A stretch of DNA of 64,000 nt, taken from positions 310,406-374,405 of the forward strand of contig NZ_JAMHJQ010000008.1 of the NCBI RefSeq assembly GCF_023534745.1, given 5' to 3'. Both the position numbers and the translations under genes were made by a program. The notes under the pieces are model-generated. The model did no database searches. It was not told the DNA's origin and was given only the letters and a program-made list of their open reading frames with translations. This document shows, piece by piece, positions 41,832 through 48,220 of this stretch. Each line of letters begins with the position of its first letter. Within the stretch, counting starts at the first letter, position 1. Source of the DNA: Streptomyces sp. 35G-GA-8. GTDB lineage: Bacteria > Actinomycetota > Actinomycetes > Streptomycetales > Streptomycetaceae.

Positions 41832-42509
41832 TCACGCCGGATTCCGGTGTCCTTGCGGCTTGCCGACCGTGATCGGGAGGTCGCGCGGTGACAGCGAGGA
41901 CGGCCGGGGCAGTGGGGCGTTGGCCCTGTCGGCACGGAACGACTGGATCAGGTAGGCCATCAGACGACGGGAGGCCGCGCCGTCGTCCGGCAGCGCGCTG
42001 ATCAGAGCGCAGTTCGCCAACAGGGCCACGACGAGGTCGGAAGGGTGGAAATCGGCCCGCAGGGCGCCCGCTGCCTGAGCTCTGCGCACCAGGGTCGAGA
42101 CGTCCCGCTCCATGCGCTCCCGGGACCGCGCGTGGTCCGCCGGGCTGTCGGGGAAGGCGGCGACGAACGCGGCCGGGAATCCCTTCTCCGCGCGCTGGAG
42201 CTCGCAGACCGTTTCGATCAGCCGCTGAAAGCCCTGCCATGGGTCGGGGGCGGCCAGGGCATCGTCGAGTGCCTGTGCGCAGGTCTCCATCTGCCGCGTG
42301 AACGCGCCCCGCACCAGGGCGTCCCGGGTCGGGAAATGCCGGTAGAGCGTCGCCACGCCGACTCCGGCCCTGCGGGCGACGGTCGCCATCGGGGCGTCGA
42401 TCCCCTGCTCGGCGAAGACCGCACGGGCAGCGGCGAGGACGCGCTCACGGTTGCGCCGGGCGTCGGCCCGTACCCCGCCGGGGTCCCTGATCCGAGAGGA
42501 TTCCGCCAT
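41832..42509 (-). CDS. TetR-family regulator, divergent from quinone oxidoreductase-like gene
   Basis: 225 aa. The helix-turn-helix (about residues 20-68) reads ERVLAAARAVFAEQGIDAPMATVARRAGVGVATLYRHFPTRDALV, with a helical SCO1712-like/TetR_C domain after it. GGGAG lies 7 nt before the ATG. A palindromic site in the 102-bp divergent gap probably controls this gene and the oxidoreductase gene. Confidence 0.87.
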   Translation of the reverse strand: MAESSRIRDPGGVRADARRNRERVLAAARAVFAEQGIDAPMATVARRAGVGVATLYRHFPTRDALVRGAFTRQMETCAQALDDALAAPDPWQGFQRLIETVCELQRAEKGFPAAFVAAFPDSPADHARSRERMERDVSTLVRRAQAAGALRADFHPSDLVVALLANCALISALPDDGAASRRLMAYLIQSFRADRANAPLPRPSSLSPRDLPITVGKPQGHRNPA

Positions 42510-42535
42510 CGATGTCTCCCGCTTCCGGTCCAAAC

Positions 42536-42549
42536 GGACGGTTCCGTCC
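42536..42549. promoter_or_regulatory. Candidate TetR operator (divergent gap)
   Basis: GGACGG-TT-CCGTCC with flanking A-rich bases, in the 102-bp gap between the TetR gene and the oxidoreductase gene. The arms are a perfect 6-bp inverted repeat. Confidence 0.5.
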
Positions 42550-42611
42550 ACTTGAGAGCCTACGGTCGGTCTCGGATTCCCGTACGGGCACCGTGACAAA
42601 GGATGGGAACG

Positions 42612-43589
42612 ATGGACGACCGCATGATGAAGGCAGTGCTCTTCGACCGTTTCGGCGGCCCCGATGTGCTCCATGTGAGCCGGGTGCCACGCCCCGAGCC
42701 GGCGCCCGGCGAGGTGCTTGTGCGGGTGGGCGCGTTCAGCGTCAACGGGGGCGAACTCGCGGCCCGGGCCGGCCGTATGGCTCTTCTGACCGGCCGGAAG
42801 TTCCCCCAGCGCGTCGGGCTGGACCTCACCGGCGAGGTCGCCGCACTGGGCGCCGGAACGACACAGTTCGCGGTCGGCGACCGCGTATGGGGAATCCTGG
42901 GGCGGACCGCCGGGTTCGGCAGCGCGGCCGAGTGTGTGAGCGTGCCCGCCAAACGGCTCGGCCCGGTGCCCGATGGGCTGGACCTGGTCGACGCCGCCAC
43001 GTTGCCGGTGGCCACCGCCGTCATTACCGCGCTGCGGGAGAAGGCCGGGCTGCGTTCCGGGGAGCGCCTGCTGGTACGGGGCGCGTCGGGCGGCACCGGC
43101 AGCGCCGGCGTCCAGCTCGGGCGGGCGTACGGCGCCGAGGTCACGGCACTCGCCCGCGCCGCCAATCTCGGCTTCGTCCGCGATCTCGGCGCGCACAAGG
43201 CCGTCGACCACCGCACCGTCCGCCCGGCGGAGCTGGGCCGCTTCGATGTGGTCCTGGACACCGCGGGGGGCGACCTGCGGGATTTCCGGCGCCTGCTGGC
43301 TCCCGGCGGGCGCATGGTCACCCTCGCCTTCGACCCGGCACGGGCCGCCGCGACGCTCGGCTATATCGCGGCCAGCACGGTCCACGGCCGTGGCCGGGTG
43401 CGCTTCTTCAGCGGCAACCCCATGCGGAAGGATTTCGACCGCCTCGCCCGCCATGTGACCGAGGGGAAGCTGAGCCCGGCCGTGGACACGGTCTTCCCGC
43501 TGGAGGAGACGGCGGCGGCGCACCGGGCGCTGGAGTCGGGCGGTGTGCGGGGAAAGTACGTGGTCAGGGTCGCCCCGTCCGGGAGCTGA
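42612..43589 (+). CDS. NADP-dependent quinone oxidoreductase-like (zinc-independent MDR)
   Basis: Predicted 325 aa. A medium-chain dehydrogenase of the QOR group: KAVLFDRFGGPDVLHVSRVPRPEPAPGEVLVRV at the N-terminus, GLDLTGEVAALG near 80, and the NADPH-binding VRGASGGTGSAGVQLGRA near residue 150. It lacks the structural-zinc Cys cluster and the catalytic Cys/His pair of alcohol dehydrogenases. It reduces quinones or activated alkenes. The start is one of three nearby ATGs; 42612 has GGATGG 5 nt upstream. Confidence 0.9.
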   Translation: MDDRMMKAVLFDRFGGPDVLHVSRVPRPEPAPGEVLVRVGAFSVNGGELAARAGRMALLTGRKFPQRVGLDLTGEVAALGAGTTQFAVGDRVWGILGRTAGFGSAAECVSVPAKRLGPVPDGLDLVDAATLPVATAVITALREKAGLRSGERLLVRGASGGTGSAGVQLGRAYGAEVTALARAANLGFVRDLGAHKAVDHRTVRPAELGRFDVVLDTAGGDLRDFRRLLAPGGRMVTLAFDPARAAATLGYIAASTVHGRGRVRFFSGNPMRKDFDRLARHVTEGKLSPAVDTVFPLEETAAAHRALESGGVRGKYVVRVAPSGS

Positions 43590-43638
43590 GAGCCGCTGCG
43601 GGCATCCGGGATCCGCGGCCGGAAACCCTGAGTCCCGG

Positions 43639-43691
43639 CTAGGGCGTGCCGGGCGTCGCCGGGCAGGCGGGACTTTGAAGACACGACCTAG
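43639..43691. mobile_element. Internally deleted miniature element (45-bp remnant with CTAG flanks)
   Basis: CTAG, GGCGTG, then 39 bases matching (inverted) one end of the element at 45393, ending ACTTTGAAGACACGAC and CTAG. Compared with the full copy it lacks about 127 bp between two GCGTG copies. The right CTAG holds the TAG stop of the TetR gene. Confidence 0.85.
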
Positions 43692-44311
43692 GGGCGGCCC
43701 GTTCCGGCCGGCGCGGCGAAGAGCCTGTCCAGGTGGTGGCGCAGTACCCCGGCGGCGGACTCGGGGTCGCGCTGGCCGACCAGGACGCTGGTGCCGAGCC
43801 CCGCCGACATGGCGAGCAGGCTGATCGCCTCCGTCCGTACGTCCACATCGGGCCCGGTGAGACCGGCGTCCCGCGCCTTCTCCAGCAGTCCGGCCACGGC
43901 GTCCTCGGCGGTGTTGGGGTTGTCGATGAAGGGCTGGGCGGCGAGCGCGTCGTCCGTCATCGCGAGTACGGCGTACGAGGTGTAGACGAGATGGAAGGTC
44001 CTGCTCTCCTCGTCGGTCGGCAGTGACTCCATCAGCAGAGCCTCGATCACCGCGCGCGGCCCGGGGGAGTCCCCAACGGCCCGCAGCCTGGCGGTGACCC
44101 GCGCGCCGAGTCCTGCGGCCAGCCGCTCCAGCCCGTAGAGCAGCAACTTCTCCTTGGTCTGGAAGTAGTACTGGACCAGCCGGAGGGAGACTCCCGCCTC
44201 GGCGGCCACGTCTCGCATCCCCACACCGTGCAGCCCGCGCCGCCCGGCGACCCGGAGAAGCGCCTCGGCGATCTCGGTGCGCCGTTCCTCGTGGTCCACG
44301 CGCTTCGGCAT
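43688..44311 (-). CDS. TetR-family regulator divergent from an alpha/beta hydrolase
   Basis: Predicted 207 aa. The helix-turn-helix (about residues 11-58) reads EIAEALLRVAGRRGLHGVGMRDVAAEAGVSLRLVQYYFQTKEKLLLYGLERL. The C-terminal domain is of the BetI-like/TetR_C_6 helical type. GGAG lies 9 nt before the ATG at 44311. A palindrome in the divergent gap (44385) is the likely operator for this gene and the hydrolase. Its TAG stop is part of the CTAG beside the element remnant. Confidence 0.85.
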   Translation of the reverse strand: MPKRVDHEERRTEIAEALLRVAGRRGLHGVGMRDVAAEAGVSLRLVQYYFQTKEKLLLYGLERLAAGLGARVTARLRAVGDSPGPRAVIEALLMESLPTDEESRTFHLVYTSYAVLAMTDDALAAQPFIDNPNTAEDAVAGLLEKARDAGLTGPDVDVRTEAISLLAMSAGLGTSVLVGQRDPESAAGVLRHHLDRLFAAPAGTGRP

Positions 44312-44384
44312 CGGCCGTTTCTCCGCCCCTCGGCTCTTCCGGTCCGCCCGTACCGGCCGGACAGGCCGTACGGGGCGAGCTTCA

Positions 44385-44400
44385 TGGTACCGCCGTACCA
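44385..44400. promoter_or_regulatory. Candidate TetR operator (hydrolase/TetR gap)
   Basis: TGGTACCGCCGTACCA, inverted arms TGGTAC/GTACCA with a 4-bp spacer, in the divergent intergenic region. Confidence 0.55.
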
Positions 44401-44454
44401 CCATCATGGCACGGTCGTATCACAAAACGGGATCCCCCTGGGAGGTGGCCAGCC

Positions 44455-45381
44455 GTGCCCAAGACGACGCCCCGCGACCACGACCGGGCCGATGTCGGCC
44501 GCTATGTGAACGAGGCCCTGCGCGACCGGTACTTCGCCGCCTGCGACGCGGTCCACGCCCTGGGCCCCGCCGCGGATACGGAGGTGGACGTGGAGACCGG
44601 CTTCGGGACCACGCACGTCTACCGGTACGGCCCCACGGACCCCGCAGCCGCCTCCCGCACCCCGGTGGTGCTGGTGCACGGCGCGGGCAGCAACTCCTCC
44701 ATGTGGTATCCGAACGTCGCCGCCCTCAGCGCGCGGCGCCCCGTCTACGCGATCGACACCCTCGGCGACCCGGGCCGCAGCGTCCAGCGCGCACCCATCC
44801 ACGAGCCCGAGCGGGCCGCCGAGTGGCTGGACGAGGTGCTCGCGGGTCTCGGCCTCGACCGGGTCCATCTCATCGGGTCCTCCTACGGCGGCTGGCTCAC
44901 CCTGAACCAGGCGCTGCGCGCGCCCGGCAGGCTCGCCTCCGCCACCCCGCTCGACCCCGGCGGGCTGGAGAAGGTGGGCGCCCGGTTCTTCGGCTGGATC
45001 TTCGTCAGCGCGCTGGCGACCTTCGCGCCGGCGGCGATACGCCGGCGGCTGGCGTCCTTGCTGGACCAGCCGGCCCTTGTCGTGCCCGAGCTGCGCACGA
45101 TGGTGATGCTCGGCGCCCGCGCCTACCGGATCCGCCGACCCGCCCCGCTCCCGCTGACCGAGGACGAGCTGCGCGCCATCCGCACCCCGCTCTACCTCCT
45201 GTTCGGTGAACGGAGCCTGATGGTGCACCCGGAGCGGCAGCGCGAGCGGGTGCCGCGTCTGGTGCCGGGCGCCCGCGCCGAGATCATCGCCGACACCGGC
45301 CACGGACCGCAGATCGACCACGCGGACCTGGTCAACAGCCGGATGCTGAGCTTCCTGGAGTCCGTGGACCTACGGTCATAG
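44455..45381 (+). CDS. Alpha/beta-fold hydrolase
   Basis: 308 aa. The alpha/beta hydrolase core has VVLVHGAGSNSSMWYPNV (oxyanion HGAG near residue 75), the nucleophile elbow GSSYGGW (Ser near 142) and the catalytic-His segment ADTGHGPQ near the C-terminus. The acid is probably in PLYLLFGERSLMVHPE. It hydrolyses an ester, lactone or similar bond; the substrate is unknown. The GTG at 44455 has GGGAGG 9 nt upstream. It is controlled, by context, by the divergent TetR. Confidence 0.9.
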   Translation: MPKTTPRDHDRADVGRYVNEALRDRYFAACDAVHALGPAADTEVDVETGFGTTHVYRYGPTDPAAASRTPVVLVHGAGSNSSMWYPNVAALSARRPVYAIDTLGDPGRSVQRAPIHEPERAAEWLDEVLAGLGLDRVHLIGSSYGGWLTLNQALRAPGRLASATPLDPGGLEKVGARFFGWIFVSALATFAPAAIRRRLASLLDQPALVVPELRTMVMLGARAYRIRRPAPLPLTEDELRAIRTPLYLLFGERSLMVHPERQRERVPRLVPGARAEIIADTGHGPQIDHADLVNSRMLSFLESVDLRS

Positions 45382-45392
45382 GGCGCGTCGGT

Positions 45393-45572
45393 CTAGGTCG
45401 TGTCTTCAAAGTCCCGCCTGCCCGGCGACGCCCGGCACGCACGCTCGCCGCGTTGTCGGATCACCCCAGTACGTCCAGTACTGGGGAGACCCTCCGCCTT
45501 GCGATCGCACGCACCGGACGCCGCCAGGCCCGCCCTACGGGCGGACGGCGCTACTTTGAAGACACGCCCTAG
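45393..45572. mobile_element. Miniature inverted-repeat transposable element (MITE), about 172 bp
   Basis: Terminal inverted repeats GTCGTGTCTTCAAAGT at the left and (reversed) GGCGTGTCTTCAAAGT at the right, 15 of 16 identical, flanked on both sides by CTAG as a 4-bp target duplication. There is no coding capacity. The internal part has a GTACGTCCAGTAC palindromic core. The parent transposase is not in the window. The right CTAG supplies the TAG stop of the alcohol dehydrogenase gene. Confidence 0.88.
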
Positions 45573-45580
45573 GGCGTGTC
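45561..45580. repeat. 20-bp perfect palindrome at the element edge
   Basis: GACACGCCCTAGGGCGTGTC. Half is the element's right terminal repeat, the other half lies in the alcohol dehydrogenase 3' end. Confidence 0.75.
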
Positions 45581-46660
45581 CTGGAAGACGACCAGGGCCC
45601 GGCCTCCCCGGCCCGCGAGCATGTTCTCGAACGCCGCCGGGATGCCGTCCAGCGCGATCCGCTCGGTGACCAGCGCGCTCAGATCGAACCGGCCCGCGCG
45701 GATGTGCTCGGCGAGCACCGGCAGGTCCTTCGACGGGTCGCTGTTGCCGTAGACACAGCCGGAGAGCGTCCGGCCCCAGTGGAACAGCTCCAGCGCGTGG
45801 AAGGTGACGCGCTGGTCCTTGCCGCCGATGCCGACGACTGTCGTACGGCCGCCGCGCCGGGTGGAGTCCCAGGCGGTACGGATGGTCGTCGCCCGGCCGA
45901 CGCACTCGACGGCCACATCGGCGCCCCGGCCGCCGGTGAGCCCGCGGATCTCCTTGGCGGTGGTGTCGGAGGCGACGACATACGCGGTGGCCCCCGCCGC
46001 GCGGGCCAGCGCCTCCTTCTCCGGGGACACATCGACGGCGATGATCCGGCCCGCACCGGCGATCCGGGCGGACTGGAGAACGGCGAGACCGACCCCGCCG
46101 ACGCCGAAGACCACCACCGACTCGCCCTCGCGGACCCGCGCCGCGTGGTGGACCGCGCCGTATCCGGTGAGGACGGCGCAGCCCAGGAGGGCGGCGTCGG
46201 TGAGCGGTACCCCGGCCGGGAGCGGCAGGACGCAGTTGGCGGCGACCACCGTCTCCTCCGCGAACGCCCCGACGTTCAGGCCGGGGTGGAGCTCCGTGCC
46301 GTCGGCGGTACGGGCATGGACGCCCGCGGCGCCCGCGAGCGCGCTGTCGCAGAGCCAGACCTCACCGCCCAGACAGGCCGGGCAGGTCCCGCAGGACGGG
46401 GCCCAGTTGAGGACGACTCCGTCGCCCGGCGCCACCTGCGTGACTCCCTCGCCGACGGAGACGACCGTACCGGCGCCCTCGTGGCCCAGGACCGCGGGCA
46501 GCGGGATCCGCATCGTGCCGTTGGACAGGGACAGATCGGAGTGACAGACACCGGCGGCGGCGAGCCGGACCCGGACCCGGCCGGGACCGGGTTCGGGAAG
46601 TTCGATCCCGGTGATCTCCAGCGGGGCTCCGACGGCGGACAGGATGGCGGCGCGGACCAC
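45569..46660 (-). CDS. Zinc-dependent alcohol dehydrogenase (Zn MDR family)
   Basis: 363 aa. Catalytic-zinc Cys in AAGVCHSDLSL (about residue 38) and GHEGAGTV; structural-zinc cluster CGTCPACLGGEVWLC (about 90-104); NAD site GVGGVGLAVLQSARIAGA near 190. It oxidises a primary or secondary alcohol, or reduces an aldehyde. The aldehyde dehydrogenase gene lies directly upstream (17 bp), giving an alcohol-to-acid pathway. The C-terminus ends QDTP, an addition after the normal VVF ending, because its stop lies in the CTAG next to the MITE. Confidence 0.9.
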   Translation of the reverse strand: MVRAAILSAVGAPLEITGIELPEPGPGRVRVRLAAAGVCHSDLSLSNGTMRIPLPAVLGHEGAGTVVSVGEGVTQVAPGDGVVLNWAPSCGTCPACLGGEVWLCDSALAGAAGVHARTADGTELHPGLNVGAFAEETVVAANCVLPLPAGVPLTDAALLGCAVLTGYGAVHHAARVREGESVVVFGVGGVGLAVLQSARIAGAGRIIAVDVSPEKEALARAAGATAYVVASDTTAKEIRGLTGGRGADVAVECVGRATTIRTAWDSTRRGGRTTVVGIGGKDQRVTFHALELFHWGRTLSGCVYGNSDPSKDLPVLAEHIRAGRFDLSALVTERIALDGIPAAFENMLAGRGGRALVVFQDTP

Positions 46661-46677
46661 GAGCGTGCTCTCCCGGC

Positions 46678-48090
46678 TCAGAACTGGAGTGACTTGGTCT
46701 GAAGGTACTCGGCGAGCCCGTGCGCGCCGAGTTCCCGGCCGACCCCGGACCGCTTGTAGCCGCCGAACGGCGCGAGCGGGTTGAAGCGGCCCCCGTTGAT
46801 GTCGACCTGTCCGGTGTCCATCCGGCGGGCGAAGGCGACGGCCTCGCTCTCCTCACGGGCCCAGACCGCGCCCGCGAGGCCGTAGACGGTGCCGTTGGCG
46901 ATCCGGAGGGCGTCCTCCTCGTCCTCGTACCGCAGAAGGGAGAGGACGGGACCGAAGATCTCCTCCTGGGCGATGGTCATCCCTGGAGTGACCTCGGCGA
47001 AGACGGTCGGCGCGAGGTAGTAGCCGGTCGGGTGCGGGGCCTCGGGGCCGCCCGCGACCAGCACGGCGCCCTCCGCGACGCCCCGCTCGATATAGCCGCG
47101 TACCCGCTCCCGCTGCTTCTCGCTGACGACCGGGCCGAGCCGGGTCGCGCTGTCGAGCGGGTCGCCCGGGACGTACTTGGCGGCGGCGGTCCTCGCCAGC
47201 TCCACCGCCTCGTCGTACTGGTCGGTGTGGACCAGCATCCGGGTCCAGGCGCTGCACGTCTGGCCGGAGTTGGTCATGACATTGGCGACACCGACGGCGA
47301 CGGCCCTGGCGAGATCGGCGCTCGGCAGGATCACATTGGCGGACTTGCCGCCCAGTTCGAGGGCGACGCGTTTGACGGCGGCTCCGGCGGTGGCGCCGAT
47401 CAACCGGCCGACCTCGGTGGAGCCGGTGAAGGAGACGAGATCGACGTCCTCGTGCTCGGCGAGGGCCTGGCCCGCGACCGGTCCGAGGCCGGTGACCAGA
47501 TTGAACACTCCGGCGGGCAGGCCCGCTTCATCGACCAGCTCGGCGAAGAGCCGCGCGGTCAGCGGGGTGTCCTCGGCGGGTTTGACGACGATCGTGCACC
47601 CCGCCGCCAGGGCCGGGCCGACCTTGGCCACGATCTGGTGCAGGGGATAGTTCCACGGCGTGATCGCGCCGACGACGCCCACCGGCTCCAGCAGCACGGT
47701 GGAGTTGCCGGTCTTCTCCTCGAAGGGATACGTGGCGGCCAGCTCGGCGAACGTGCCGACGATCGCGATCGGCCCCCCGGTGTGCACCTTCCTGGACAGT
47801 GCGAGAGGCGCGCCCAGTTCGGCGGTGACGGTGGCGGCGAGCTCGTCCTGACGGGCCGCCATGGCGTCGCGCAGAGCGGTGAGACGGGCGGCTCGCTCGG
47901 CGGGCGGGGTGGCGGCCCAGCCGGGAAAGGCCGCCCGCGCGGCCCGTACGGCGGCGTCGACGTCCTGCGCCGTACCGGCCGGGACGGTCGCGATGACCCG
48001 CTCGTCGGCCGGGTTCACCACGGCGATCGTGTCCGTCCCCACCGCCGGCCGCCATGCGCCGCCGATGTACATCTCGTCGTATGCCCGCAT
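46678..48090 (-). CDS. Aldehyde dehydrogenase
   Basis: 470 aa, the usual length for the family. Landmarks are TPWNYPLHQIVAKVGPALAAGCTIVVKPAEDTPL (about residues 140-173), the catalytic-Glu motif LELGGKSANVIL (near 245), and NSGQTCSAWTRML with the catalytic Cys near residue 276. Near the C-terminus is QEEIFGPVLS. It oxidises an aldehyde to an acid with NAD(P). The alcohol dehydrogenase follows on the same strand 17 bp away, so the two are a likely operon for an alcohol substrate. Confidence 0.95.
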   Translation of the reverse strand: MRAYDEMYIGGAWRPAVGTDTIAVVNPADERVIATVPAGTAQDVDAAVRAARAAFPGWAATPPAERAARLTALRDAMAARQDELAATVTAELGAPLALSRKVHTGGPIAIVGTFAELAATYPFEEKTGNSTVLLEPVGVVGAITPWNYPLHQIVAKVGPALAAGCTIVVKPAEDTPLTARLFAELVDEAGLPAGVFNLVTGLGPVAGQALAEHEDVDLVSFTGSTEVGRLIGATAGAAVKRVALELGGKSANVILPSADLARAVAVGVANVMTNSGQTCSAWTRMLVHTDQYDEAVELARTAAAKYVPGDPLDSATRLGPVVSEKQRERVRGYIERGVAEGAVLVAGGPEAPHPTGYYLAPTVFAEVTPGMTIAQEEIFGPVLSLLRYEDEEDALRIANGTVYGLAGAVWAREESEAVAFARRMDTGQVDINGGRFNPLAPFGGYKRSGVGRELGAHGLAEYLQTKSLQF

Positions 48091-48169
48091 CGTCGTTCCT
48101 TCCGGGAGTGCCCGACTTCGCCCCCTGACACAAACTAGCGGCGCGAGTTTTATGACGCCAGGGCACCCC

Positions 48170-48220
48170 GATGCCTCACATGGCCGGGTGCCTCACATGT
48201 CCGGGTGCCTCACATGTCCA
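48170..48220. repeat. 17-bp tandem repeat, three copies
   Basis: GATGCCTCACATGGCCG, GGTGCCTCACATGTCCG, GGTGCCTCACATGTCCA. The third copy contains the stop and the last three codons (VDM) of the ABC ATPase gene. Confidence 0.9.

Noticed and set aside
43639-45572. The bracketed TetR/hydrolase segment as a classical composite transposon
   Set aside because: No transposase and one flank is internally deleted; only passive mobilisation or independent insertions are supported.
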